Below the pieces are notes generated by a model. The model searched no databases. It was not told the origin of the DNA and worked only from the letters and a program-made list of their open reading frames with translations. A program made the position numbers and the translations under genes. Positions 37,952 through 46,837 of a DNA stretch of 64,000 nucleotides are shown one piece after another (position 1 is the first letter of the stretch; every line of letters starts with the position of its first letter). The DNA lies in the NCBI RefSeq assembly GCF_026013615.1, contig NZ_JAPDPI010000010.1:79089-143088 (forward strand), in the 5' to 3' direction. Source of the stretch: Plebeiibacterium marinum. GTDB lineage: Bacteria; Bacteroidota; Bacteroidia; Bacteroidales; Marinilabiliaceae.

Positions 37952-39337
37952 TCAACCTTTACGTTTTTGTTCTACTTCGCTAATTGTTTTCGGACAAAGT
38001 TTACCAAGTAATCTGGCGCCCTGAGGTGTTATCAGAAAATCTTCTTCATTTCTGATGCCACCAAAATTTTTAAACTTTACTATTTGTTCATAATTCAGGA
38101 AGTCTGAATATTTATTCTCAGCCTTCCACATATCAATCAGTTCTGGAATAAAATAAATGCCCGGTTCTATGGTTAATACATGCCCTGGCTGTAGTTTTTT
38201 TGCCAGGCGGAGCGATTTCAATCCAAACTGGGTACTTTTCTCTTCTCCATTGTAACCAACCCATTTTTCACCAAAGTTTTCCATATCATGTACATCTAAC
38301 CCCATCATATGACCTAAACCACATGGGAAAAACAAGGCATGAGCACCCATAATCAAAGCCTCTTCGGTATCTCCTTTCATCAAACCAATGGCTTTCATAT
38401 CTTCGATAATTGACCGACAGGCCTCAAGGTGAATATCGGCAAAAGGAATTCCGGGCTGAAGCAGGCTAATAGCCCTTTCGTGGGCATTGAGACTTATTTG
38501 GTATATTTCTTTCTGTTCCTCGGTAAAGGTTTGAGATACAGGAAACGTAGAAGACAAATCACCACAATAGCCCATAGCTGTCTGTGCACCTGCATCTACC
38601 AATATCATATCTCCCTGATTAATGATGTTGGAATGATTATGGTTGTGCAGGGTTTGACCATTTTTTGTGGCTATAATAGGAAATGCTATATCTCCTCCTG
38701 ATGCCAGTGCCACTTTATGTATCTCGGCAGCAATCTGAGCCTCTGTCATACCTGGCCGTGCCATTTGCATAGCTGCCACATGCATGTCTACAGAAATATC
38801 CACTGCCTTTTCTATTTCAACAATTTCTTCTTCGCTTTTAATTTCGCGCAGGGCAACTACTGATTGAACCAAATGAACCGAAAACTTTTGCTGCAGCTGA
38901 GCAGGCGAAAAGCCTAATAATTCATTTAATTTCCACATATGATCGTGACGGTATGGCGGCAAGAAATGAATTTCCCTTCCTGATCCTTTAGCCTTTTCAA
39001 TGTAGCTGACCAAATCCTTTAATGGCCTGACCTCCTCAATCCCCGATTTGGCAGCATATTCTGAAAGAACGGGCTGACTCCCCATCCACACTATCATATC
39101 CATGGTTAGATCATCCCCAAACAATATGTCTTTTCCTTCATCTACATCAAAAACGGTTATTAATGAAGGTACCTGAAGTCCCACGAAATACAAAAAAGTA
39201 CTGTCCTGACGGAATGGATAAGTATTGTCCTCATAATTCATCGGACTTTCATTATTGCCCAACAACAGGATTATTCCACTCCCTACTTTATGCTTTAATG
39301 CCTTGCGGCGGTTTATATATACTTCTTTTTTAAACAT
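37952..39337 (-). CDS. Xaa-Pro aminopeptidase (aminopeptidase P, M24B)
   Basis: Cytoplasmic 461-aa metallopeptidase that removes an N-terminal residue ahead of proline. N-terminal aminopeptidase-P domain ~1-155 (GNNESPMNYEDNTYPFRQ; TFLYFVGL), then the pita-bread fold. Metal ligands are Asp248 and Asp260 (VDAGAQTAMGYCGDLSSTFP), His343 (GLGHMMGLDVHD), Glu391 (TIEPGIYFIPE) and Glu431 (GGIRNEEDF). No signal peptide. It lies 60 bp below a second M24 gene and above the peptide transporter. Proline specificity is well supported by family. Confidence 0.92.
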   Translation of the reverse strand: MFKKEVYINRRKALKHKVGSGIILLLGNNESPMNYEDNTYPFRQDSTFLYFVGLQVPSLITVFDVDEGKDILFGDDLTMDMIVWMGSQPVLSEYAAKSGIEEVRPLKDLVSYIEKAKGSGREIHFLPPYRHDHMWKLNELLGFSPAQLQQKFSVHLVQSVVALREIKSEEEIVEIEKAVDISVDMHVAAMQMARPGMTEAQIAAEIHKVALASGGDIAFPIIATKNGQTLHNHNHSNIINQGDMILVDAGAQTAMGYCGDLSSTFPVSQTFTEEQKEIYQISLNAHERAISLLQPGIPFADIHLEACRSIIEDMKAIGLMKGDTEEALIMGAHALFFPCGLGHMMGLDVHDMENFGEKWVGYNGEEKSTQFGLKSLRLAKKLQPGHVLTIEPGIYFIPELIDMWKAENKYSDFLNYEQIVKFKNFGGIRNEEDFLITPQGARLLGKLCPKTISEVEQKRKG

Positions 39338-39397
39338 ATCTAAATTGTTTGACTTGATTTAAGTTAATAACCAAGTGCTATTATAAATGGCCCATCG

Positions 39398-40471
39398 TTA
39401 AATTTCGAGCAGATCCCTGCTGAACTTATTAAGCGGGTCACAACCTTTGTCGTGAATAAGAATGGAATCTTCCTCTCTCATTCCACCCCAACCAGGAATA
39501 TAGAGTCCCGGTTCAATAGTTAAAACCATTCCCGACCTAAGCTCTTCGTTATTACCTTGTTTTATAAATGGTTCTTCATGAATCTGAAGACCAGTTCCAT
39601 GTCCGATACCGGGATAAAAATATTCAAGATAATCCTTAGGTATGGCATTTCTAACAACCCTGTCTACTTCGGCAGTAGACCCACCGTTACGCAAAACGTC
39701 CAAAACCCCAAGGCCGGCTGTATTTACTATTTGATGTACTTTTTTCTGTTCTTCGGAAGCTTTTCCACACACAAAAACCCGGCTTATATCAGCATGGTAG
39801 CCTTTATACAACGCACCAAAGTCAAAAAGTATGGTATCGCCCTCCTTCAATTTCCTAGAGCCCGGCTTGCCATGCAAAAGAGAGGTTCGTTCGCCAAACA
39901 ATATCATTGTTTCAAACGAAATATCATCTGCCCCACTTCTTTTTATGGCATACTCCAGTTCGGCAACCAGATCAAGTTCTGAAACACCAGGCTTTATAAA
40001 CCCAACAATACTCTCCAATGATTCATCCGACAAAGAAGCCGCTTTACGAAGACAATCAATCTCCACCGCACTCTTCACTTGTCTGAATTCTTCCACCACA
40101 CCATTACAATTCTGCAAAAGTACAGACTCTATCTTTTGAAGCTCTTCGTACTCACTAAAACTAAGGTTACCTCCTTCAAATCCTAATCTTTGCACCCTGC
40201 TTTGAGTACATAAGTACCAATATGTCAAGGCCTGGTATCTCTGGTCTTTTATCCAGGTAAAAACCTGAATACCCGTTCCGCACTCCTGTTCGGCTTGCTC
40301 ACGGTATCTGCCATCCGTTATTAAATACGATCCATCAGGTGTAATAAGCAACCTGGATGAATCTCCTGTAAATCCAGTTAAATACCTAATATTTTCCTCT
40401 GAGCTTACAAAAAGAGCATCCAGGTTTAACTGTTCTAATTTATTTAGCACCTTATTCTGAATCAATTCCAC
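39398..40471 (-). CDS. M24-family Xaa-Pro aminopeptidase/dipeptidase
   Basis: A shorter cytoplasmic M24 peptidase of 357 aa, with the creatinase-type N-terminal domain (~1-125, NIRYLTGFTGDSSRLLIT) and the metallopeptidase domain. Ligand motifs: LFDFGALYKGYHADISRVF, GIGHGTGLQIHE, LTIEPGLYI and GGMREEDSIL. The start is a GTG at 40471; no ATG is better placed. It lacks the extended N-terminal domain of its 461-aa neighbour and may act as a prolidase-like Xaa-Pro dipeptidase, so the pair would complete each other. Exact specificity cannot be told from sequence. Confidence 0.9.
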   Translation of the reverse strand: MELIQNKVLNKLEQLNLDALFVSSEENIRYLTGFTGDSSRLLITPDGSYLITDGRYREQAEQECGTGIQVFTWIKDQRYQALTYWYLCTQSRVQRLGFEGGNLSFSEYEELQKIESVLLQNCNGVVEEFRQVKSAVEIDCLRKAASLSDESLESIVGFIKPGVSELDLVAELEYAIKRSGADDISFETMILFGERTSLLHGKPGSRKLKEGDTILFDFGALYKGYHADISRVFVCGKASEEQKKVHQIVNTAGLGVLDVLRNGGSTAEVDRVVRNAIPKDYLEYFYPGIGHGTGLQIHEEPFIKQGNNEELRSGMVLTIEPGLYIPGWGGMREEDSILIHDKGCDPLNKFSRDLLEI

Positions 40472-40516
40472 GGATAATCAATATTTTTAAAATAAACAAC
40501 CTTGCTTTATAATATA

Positions 40517-41257
40517 TTAAAACTTACAATGTTGGCGGTACATCTGAAAATCGGCTATTTCCCTTAAGCGTCCTGAATTTAAGATTTTAATCTGCCGTCC
40601 ATCCAGCTCTATCAAATTCTCATTTTCGAACGCCTTTAATACCCGTATAACCGATTCTGTTGCAGTACCAATATTGTTGGCTAGCTCTACCCTTGTTATC
40701 CTGATTTTTAAGGTATTATCAAAGTCAATCCCAAATTCATCTTTAAAATACAAAAGTATTTCAGCCGTTCTTTCCCTTACAGATTTTTGTGCAATTTCAG
40801 TCACCAAACAGTTGACCTCATTCAATTCCTTACACATCATCCGCATCATATACTGCCTGAATTTCCAATTTCTTTCAAACAGCTCCATCAACACAGCATA
40901 TGGTATATTGCATACCTCGGCATCTTCAGTAACCTTAGCTGAAGTACATGCGATTTCATTGGTTAACAACGACCGGTATGCAATAACGTCACCTTTATGT
41001 GCAAATCTAAGAATTTGCTCTTTCCCAAGGCAACCCATCTTAAAAATCTTTACAACTCCTTTTAAGACACAGTATATGCCCGAATGCCTTTTCCCTTCAT
41101 AATAAATAATCGTTCCTCGTTTAAACCTATATCGGGAACTATTTCTTTCCAATAGCATCTTTTCCTCATCTGTTAGTAGATTAAACAGCGAGATATCTGA
41201 TAAAACAGGGTTTACTATGAAATTTTCGTATGACTTTCTTTCTACTTGACTAAGCAC
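40517..41257 (-). CDS. Crp/Fnr-family transcriptional regulator
   Basis: A 246-aa regulator. A cyclic-nucleotide-binding-like barrel covers ~20-140 (FKRGTIIYYEGKRHSGIYCVLKGVVKIF), followed by the dimer helix and a winged helix ~160-235 (ITRVELANNIGTATESVIRVLKAFENENLIEL). No Cys cluster of the oxygen-sensing Fnr type was noted. Start is a GTG at 41257. It is encoded on the same strand between a DUF1680 glycosidase and the M24 peptidases, 45-50 bp from each, so it may be co-transcribed and control the locus. Ligand unknown. Confidence 0.9.
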   Translation of the reverse strand: MLSQVERKSYENFIVNPVLSDISLFNLLTDEEKMLLERNSSRYRFKRGTIIYYEGKRHSGIYCVLKGVVKIFKMGCLGKEQILRFAHKGDVIAYRSLLTNEIACTSAKVTEDAEVCNIPYAVLMELFERNWKFRQYMMRMMCKELNEVNCLVTEIAQKSVRERTAEILLYFKDEFGIDFDNTLKIRITRVELANNIGTATESVIRVLKAFENENLIELDGRQIKILNSGRLREIADFQMYRQHCKF

Positions 41258-41307
41258 TTTACTTAAAATTATTCAAAAGACGATTCCTTTGATGGTTAAT
41301 AGTAACA

Positions 41308-43668
41308 TTACCTTTTAATAACTCTGGCACTAGATACTGGCCCTGCCCTATGTCCATCAAAAGGAACCAGCTTAACTGTAATTTTACCACCAGAAACGGT
41401 TAAGTTATCCGGTAAATCATAAACCTGGTTAAAAAACTGTCCTGAGTTTCTATTTGAAAGGTTCTCTGTGGCCAGTTTATGTCCGTTTACAAATACATCA
41501 AATGTACGTGATCCCGGTAAACCTCCATAATACTCTAACACCAATGCCATTGGCTGACCAGCATAAGTATTCATTTCAAACGAGAACCATCCGCCTCTGT
41601 CTGCCTCACGATATTTAATACGTTTCAATTCCTCAACCCAACACTTATGCTCTTTGAAGTTATGATCACGTTCCGGTTGCATTTCACCCATTTTAAAGTA
41701 ATCAATGGTCATCTCCTGCATCTTTTTCAGCTGACGTTGTTTTTCAAGGTATTCAGCTTTTTGCTTGTCCCATTTCTCCTCAGTAAACAAGTCAAAGTAT
41801 ACGGAATACACTCTTTCATGAACCCCATAAAATGGTCGGAACAATACATCTTTTGGTCTGCCAATACCATCTGAAACAAAAGTATTTACTTTTCCATCCA
41901 CCTTGTTCAGCCACTTCTCTGGATTTCTTTCCGGAGTCATAAGTACAGGCACATACAACAATTCATTAGATTCCGGATCGTTTTCAGGACCCAGGTCACC
42001 TGCCAATACTAAAGGACCATACATAACGGCCACTCTGTTTTTGTCATCAGGCATCGACTCCAGTCTTAAGTTGAAAGGGAAAGATATTTTCACTACATCT
42101 CCCGATTTCCATTCTCTTTTTATAGCGATAAAACTCTGTGGTTTTTCAGTGATTTTAACCGGTTTATCATTTACGGTAATAGAAATCCCCTTTTCTGACC
42201 AACCCGGATAGCGCACATTTAAGGCAAACTCAGCAGGTTTTTCACAATCGAATACCAAAGTTGATCCCTGCTCTTCAGGATATTTTGTTTTCTGTACGAT
42301 TTTAACCCCTTTATCCTTCCAGTTAAGTTCTGAAGCAATATATTGTGCTACAAAAAGCTCTTCATTATTGTGATAGTATATATTTTTTCCATACTTGGCA
42401 TGGTTTTCCATCCCGGTACCCACACAACAAGTAAACCATTGCGGATCCTGGTAAACTTTATATCCACCCATTTCTAACGAAAGATTATAAATAACCCTTC
42501 CATCCTTTGGGTGTTGAGAAGATAAAATATGGTTGAACAACGCTCTTTCATAATAATCGGCAACCTCAGCCTTAGCCTCCCATTGAAACAAATGCTTTGA
42601 AAGCTTTAACATGTTATACACATTACATGTTTCAGTTGTACCATCACTCAACCTGTCGCGAAGTGTATCTGGCTGTCCGAAATACTCATGATTACAGTTT
42701 CCTCCTGTAACATAAGAATGGTGATGAACAACCCTATCCCAAAAATATTCAGAAGCATCATAATCACTTACATCTCCGGTAAGCTCATATCTCCTTGCTG
42801 TTCCTACAAATTTAGGTATTTGTGTGTTGGCATGTGTTCCTGCCAAAATATCATTATGGTTTGCCAAAGAATCAATAATACACTTATGATGGAAAATCTT
42901 TGACATTTCAAGGTATTTACTATTATCGGTAAGCCCATATAATTCAGCAAGCACTTCGTTTATACCACCATGCTCGCAATGCAACATTTCCTGAATTTGC
43001 GCATCATTAAGGTCTTTAACAATGGTATACAACCAATCTGTAAATTTAGTAGCTACCTCAAGTGCCTTTTTGTTGCCACAAATTTTATAGGCATGAATTA
43101 AACCATCAAGCACTTTATGCTGGGTATAATAAGGAACCCATATTCCATTCAAATCAAACCCTTTTGCTCGTATATCCCCTTTTGCAACCTGCTCTTCCAG
43201 AATTTTCTCACCATTTTCAAAAGCCCCGACATACCCAAAATCATCAGCATTTTGACATTCGGCCAGCTCCTTTACAATATAGTCTGCCCTTTCTTTAAAT
43301 ACACTTTCACCTGATGTTTCGTACATCAAACAAATTGCAGTCAGGTAATGTCCCAAACTATGGCCGGCAATAGTATTATCTTCCCAACCATGATACTGTT
43401 CTGCCTTTGGTTCAAGACCTGCTTCTATGCGGAAGCGCGCTAAAAACCGGTCTGGCTCATAGTTTAACAACACTTTTTTATTAAGATCAGTGGCATGTTT
43501 AAATGGGCCATCCAACAGTTTAACATCTTTAATATCAAAAGTTACTGCCCTAAAAGGAATCACTTCCGACTCATGACCCTGTATCGTAGGTTTTTGTGTT
43601 GCTGACTGACACCCCTTTAATCCTATCATTGCAACTATAGCGATTATAAAAACACTGACAATTTTCAT
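41308..43668 (-). CDS. DUF1680 glycosidase (GH127/GH146 superfamily), lipoprotein
   Basis: Predicted beta-L-arabinofuranosidase-type enzyme of 786 aa. The frame reaches a TTG at 43689, but the ATG at 43668 gives the better signal, with lipobox GLKGC (Cys20). The (alpha/alpha)6 barrel covers ~40-530. The metal/catalytic set is visible as Glu346 and Cys348 in DGTTETCNVYN and Cys414-Cys415 in FTCCVGTGMENH. The CCVGTG form differs from the CCPGN form of the GH127 at 48036-50435, so the two belong to different subgroups; this one looks GH146-like. C-terminal beta domains (~530-786) follow, ending in a RTFDVFVNGHKLA-type module. Arabinofuranoside specificity is family inference. Confidence 0.85.
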   Translation of the reverse strand: MKIVSVFIIAIVAMIGLKGCQSATQKPTIQGHESEVIPFRAVTFDIKDVKLLDGPFKHATDLNKKVLLNYEPDRFLARFRIEAGLEPKAEQYHGWEDNTIAGHSLGHYLTAICLMYETSGESVFKERADYIVKELAECQNADDFGYVGAFENGEKILEEQVAKGDIRAKGFDLNGIWVPYYTQHKVLDGLIHAYKICGNKKALEVATKFTDWLYTIVKDLNDAQIQEMLHCEHGGINEVLAELYGLTDNSKYLEMSKIFHHKCIIDSLANHNDILAGTHANTQIPKFVGTARRYELTGDVSDYDASEYFWDRVVHHHSYVTGGNCNHEYFGQPDTLRDRLSDGTTETCNVYNMLKLSKHLFQWEAKAEVADYYERALFNHILSSQHPKDGRVIYNLSLEMGGYKVYQDPQWFTCCVGTGMENHAKYGKNIYYHNNEELFVAQYIASELNWKDKGVKIVQKTKYPEEQGSTLVFDCEKPAEFALNVRYPGWSEKGISITVNDKPVKITEKPQSFIAIKREWKSGDVVKISFPFNLRLESMPDDKNRVAVMYGPLVLAGDLGPENDPESNELLYVPVLMTPERNPEKWLNKVDGKVNTFVSDGIGRPKDVLFRPFYGVHERVYSVYFDLFTEEKWDKQKAEYLEKQRQLKKMQEMTIDYFKMGEMQPERDHNFKEHKCWVEELKRIKYREADRGGWFSFEMNTYAGQPMALVLEYYGGLPGSRTFDVFVNGHKLATENLSNRNSGQFFNQVYDLPDNLTVSGGKITVKLVPFDGHRAGPVSSARVIKR

Positions 43669-43744
43669 CTCTGTAAATTTTTTCTTCAACTTATTTTAAT
43701 ACCTGATATTCTGAACTTTATAGAAATAACTTTTCAGTTACACA

Positions 43745-44566
43745 TTATTCACCTTTGTAATTATTGATTCCCGCATGACATGATGGTGATGTTTCAAATG
43801 CAGAAAAATATTTTGAAAGCAAATTGTATAAATCCGGATCATATTTTTTCATATCATCCCTGGTATTCACCCAATTGTGCTTTCCATCAGTTGTTTCCAC
43901 TTCTGCATTAACATTAAACCAGTTTTGTACCCCCTCGGCCCAATATTCATAAATATTAGATTTAGCATAAGTATTCGCATACTTTCCTTCGGCAACGGCC
44001 TTATCCAACAATCGCTGAAGCTCTTTATCAAACTCCTTATCTATGGGAGCAATTCCAATAAGGTGGATACTGTGAGCAAATTCGTGGATGGTAATATCCT
44101 CAGCATGGTACTTATCAATCTGGTAACACAACAAATTTTCTTCTGCGCATGTAGACATAGGCAATTCCAAATCACCTCCTAAACCACGAGCCCTTAAATC
44201 CCAATTTAAGGTTGTATCACTTTCAAGGTGTGCATGTTCCGGAATATCGGTTGTTCCTTCATATCGGGCCATCACGCCTACGCGAGCACCTTCTTTTTGC
44301 ATATTTTTAAGCACCTTTGCAGGCAAATCATTGGTCATAAAATATATAATCTCCCAGGCTTTTACCAAGGCTGAATCCGGCACCCTATGAGAACTAATCA
44401 CCGGTATTCCATTGGCATCCATATATTTTTTATAAAATGGATCAAGTTTTAATTTTGCCGGAGGAGTGGTTATATCAGGAACATTTAAAGCACTTTCCTG
44501 AGCCAATACACCCATACTGCAAAATAATACAACTATTAAGACTGATACTACGTTTCTTTTTTTCAT
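43745..44566 (-). CDS. Small secreted HExxH metalloprotease-like protein
   Basis: A 273-aa protein with a type I signal peptide (1-22, GVLAQ). A zinc-protease motif HEFAHSIH gives His161, Glu162 and His165. A plausible third ligand is Glu211 in YEYWAEGVQNWFNV, 50 residues on, as in gluzincin-type enzymes. The N-terminal part has VISSHRVPDSALVKAWEIIYFM. I do not recognise a named family with certainty. It lies 21 bp below the S9 peptidase and 76 bp above the DUF1680 gene start, all on one strand, which suggests a role in peptide breakdown in the periplasm. It could instead be an inactive binding protein; the motif argues for activity. Confidence 0.7.
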   Translation of the reverse strand: MKKRNVVSVLIVVLFCSMGVLAQESALNVPDITTPPAKLKLDPFYKKYMDANGIPVISSHRVPDSALVKAWEIIYFMTNDLPAKVLKNMQKEGARVGVMARYEGTTDIPEHAHLESDTTLNWDLRARGLGGDLELPMSTCAEENLLCYQIDKYHAEDITIHEFAHSIHLIGIAPIDKEFDKELQRLLDKAVAEGKYANTYAKSNIYEYWAEGVQNWFNVNAEVETTDGKHNWVNTRDDMKKYDPDLYNLLSKYFSAFETSPSCHAGINNYKGE

Positions 44567-44587
44567 AACAACTTATGTATATGATGA

Positions 44588-46819
44588 TTATTTACTATTT
44601 CTATCCGGAGACAATTGCTTATAAAAGCATTCCACAAAAAAGTCCCGTCGCTTCATTTCACCGTAATTACCTCCCAATGTATGGCCAACACCCGGTAAAA
44701 CTACCAATTCAAAATCCTTACCTGCTTTAATCAGGGCATCTGCCAATTGCATGGTTGATGAAGGATCTACATTATCATCAAGTTCTCCCAGAATCAGCAT
44801 TAAGTCTCCTTTAAGCCTATAGGCATTTTCTATATTTGAACACTCTTTATAATGGTCTCCATCAGGTAATCCCATCCATTGTTCATTCCACCACATTTTA
44901 TCCATCCTATTATCGTGGCACCCACATGATGACACTGCAGCTTTATAAAACTCAGGATGAAACAATAAAGCAGCTGTTGAGTTTTGGCCACCAGCCGAAC
45001 CGCCAAATATCCCCACACGTGTTGTATCCATAAAAGCATGCTTTTCGGCAGCAGCTTTTATCCATTTGATGCGATCAGGAAAACCCGCATCTTTTAAGTT
45101 TTTAAAACAAACATCATGAAATGCTTTTGAACGATATGAGGTACCCATTCCATCCATCTGTACCACAATGAAACCCAATTCTGCCAATCCTGAAAAAGCA
45201 TAATTATAAGCCCTAAAACTTTTTTGCGAAAAGGCTGCCTGCGGACCGGCATATATATACTCTATAATCGGATATTTTTTATTCGGATCGAAATTAGTAG
45301 GGTAGTAAATATTTCCCCAAATATCTGTTTTCCCATCACGGGCTTTGGCTACAAACACTTCCGGAAAACGGAAGTCTTCTGCCAGTAAATCTTTAATATC
45401 GGTTTGTTCAAGATCCATAGACTTGCCTCCATCCAAAGTGTTTCTCAAAACACTTACCGGAGCAACATCAACCTTTGAATAGGTATCAGTAAACCATTTA
45501 AAATCCTGAGAGAAAACAGCATCATGATTCATTTCTTCCGGAGTAAGATCTGTTAACCCGGAACCATCAAATTTTACTTTGTAATAATGTACAAAATACG
45601 GATCCTCGTTTTTATTTTTACCACTACCTCTAAATATGATAGTCTGATCCTCTTCGTTGATGTATTCAACGCCCCTAACAACCCATTCTCCTTTAGTTAT
45701 TTGGTTTATTACATTGCCGTTGGCCGCATCAATCAGGTAAAGATGATTCCATCCATCTCGTTCCGAAGCCCAAATAATTTTGGTATCATCCTGCGTGTCA
45801 AAACGATAATACTTTCCACTGTAATCAATAAAAGTATCCGATTGTTCATTTACTATAACTGAGTACCCGCCGGTTTTGGCATTTACTTTTACAACCTGAT
45901 ATACCTGATGCCCTCTTTGGTTAAACTCAAACGTGAAGTATTTGCTGTTGCTATTCCACTTAATCTTGTCTAAACTATATTGTTGGTCAAAGGCGGTACC
46001 GTCAATTTCTATTTGTTTTAAACCCTCAACATCAAACAAACACGGTTTGGCAATTGGCAAAGCATCACCCGGCTTTAAGTACTCGCGCTTTAATAACTTA
46101 GGTTCAAGCCTGTCGTTAGGCGATGATTCTATTAAATGAATATAGTGTTTCGTATTATTACGAATCCTGCGTGCTGCTATTTTCTTTGAATCGGGCGACC
46201 AAAACAATTCTCCTGAGTAAAATTCACCTAAGCAACCATCGTAGCTTAACTGATGCTCCTTACCTGTTTTAACATCCTTAACAAAAACATTATAGTCTTT
46301 TATATAGGCCAGATAACAAGAATCCGGAGCATAAAATGGCTCGAAGTCATAAGCTCCGTCGGTCCATCCCCAATGTTTATCCGGATGCCCCTTAACTTCA
46401 CCCGTAGATTCAAATACATACTTTTTAAGGTCGCACTTATATTTGGTTCCTTCATACTCAAAATGCAATCCTTTTAAATCTTTAGAAACAGAAATATTCC
46501 GCAAGCTGTATTTCCTGATTTTTATTTCTTTACCAAGGAATTTCCCAAACTCAATTTCAAATTTTTCTGTATTAAACAAAGGCTTTACTCTCTGCTTATC
46601 TGCATCAACCAGTTTAAATTCAATCCCTTTGCGCAATTTTACTTCATACCAAAACAAATGGCTATCTTCAATCCAATGTACATTGGTCATGTTTCCATAA
46701 ACCAAATCATTAAACCTGGATAAAGAATCTGCCCGTTCAAAATCAGCTTCTGATACTTGAGCAAATAAACAATACTGACTAAAAAACAGTAGAATAAAAC
46801 CTAATATAATTTTCTTCAT
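44588..46819 (-). CDS. S9-family prolyl oligopeptidase / dipeptidyl peptidase IV-like
   Basis: A 743-aa secreted serine peptidase. Signal peptide 1-20 (CLFAQ). A DPPIV_N beta-propeller spans ~90-480 and the alpha/beta-hydrolase domain ~490-743. The catalytic triad is clear: Ser608 in GIFGGSAGGQ, Asp682 in LGELDDNVDPSS and His713 in PGVGHTLGG. True DPP-IV enzymes carry a Glu-Glu pair in a DWVYEEE-like loop that sets dipeptide removal; I do not see that loop, so it may be a different S9 exopeptidase or an oligopeptidase. The family cuts mostly after proline, which fits proline-rich substrates. Encoded 19 bp below GH27 in the same run. Confidence 0.9.
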   Translation of the reverse strand: MKKIILGFILLFFSQYCLFAQVSEADFERADSLSRFNDLVYGNMTNVHWIEDSHLFWYEVKLRKGIEFKLVDADKQRVKPLFNTEKFEIEFGKFLGKEIKIRKYSLRNISVSKDLKGLHFEYEGTKYKCDLKKYVFESTGEVKGHPDKHWGWTDGAYDFEPFYAPDSCYLAYIKDYNVFVKDVKTGKEHQLSYDGCLGEFYSGELFWSPDSKKIAARRIRNNTKHYIHLIESSPNDRLEPKLLKREYLKPGDALPIAKPCLFDVEGLKQIEIDGTAFDQQYSLDKIKWNSNSKYFTFEFNQRGHQVYQVVKVNAKTGGYSVIVNEQSDTFIDYSGKYYRFDTQDDTKIIWASERDGWNHLYLIDAANGNVINQITKGEWVVRGVEYINEEDQTIIFRGSGKNKNEDPYFVHYYKVKFDGSGLTDLTPEEMNHDAVFSQDFKWFTDTYSKVDVAPVSVLRNTLDGGKSMDLEQTDIKDLLAEDFRFPEVFVAKARDGKTDIWGNIYYPTNFDPNKKYPIIEYIYAGPQAAFSQKSFRAYNYAFSGLAELGFIVVQMDGMGTSYRSKAFHDVCFKNLKDAGFPDRIKWIKAAAEKHAFMDTTRVGIFGGSAGGQNSTAALLFHPEFYKAAVSSCGCHDNRMDKMWWNEQWMGLPDGDHYKECSNIENAYRLKGDLMLILGELDDNVDPSSTMQLADALIKAGKDFELVVLPGVGHTLGGNYGEMKRRDFFVECFYKQLSPDRNSK

Positions 46820-46837
46820 AATATCCGGATTGTTATC

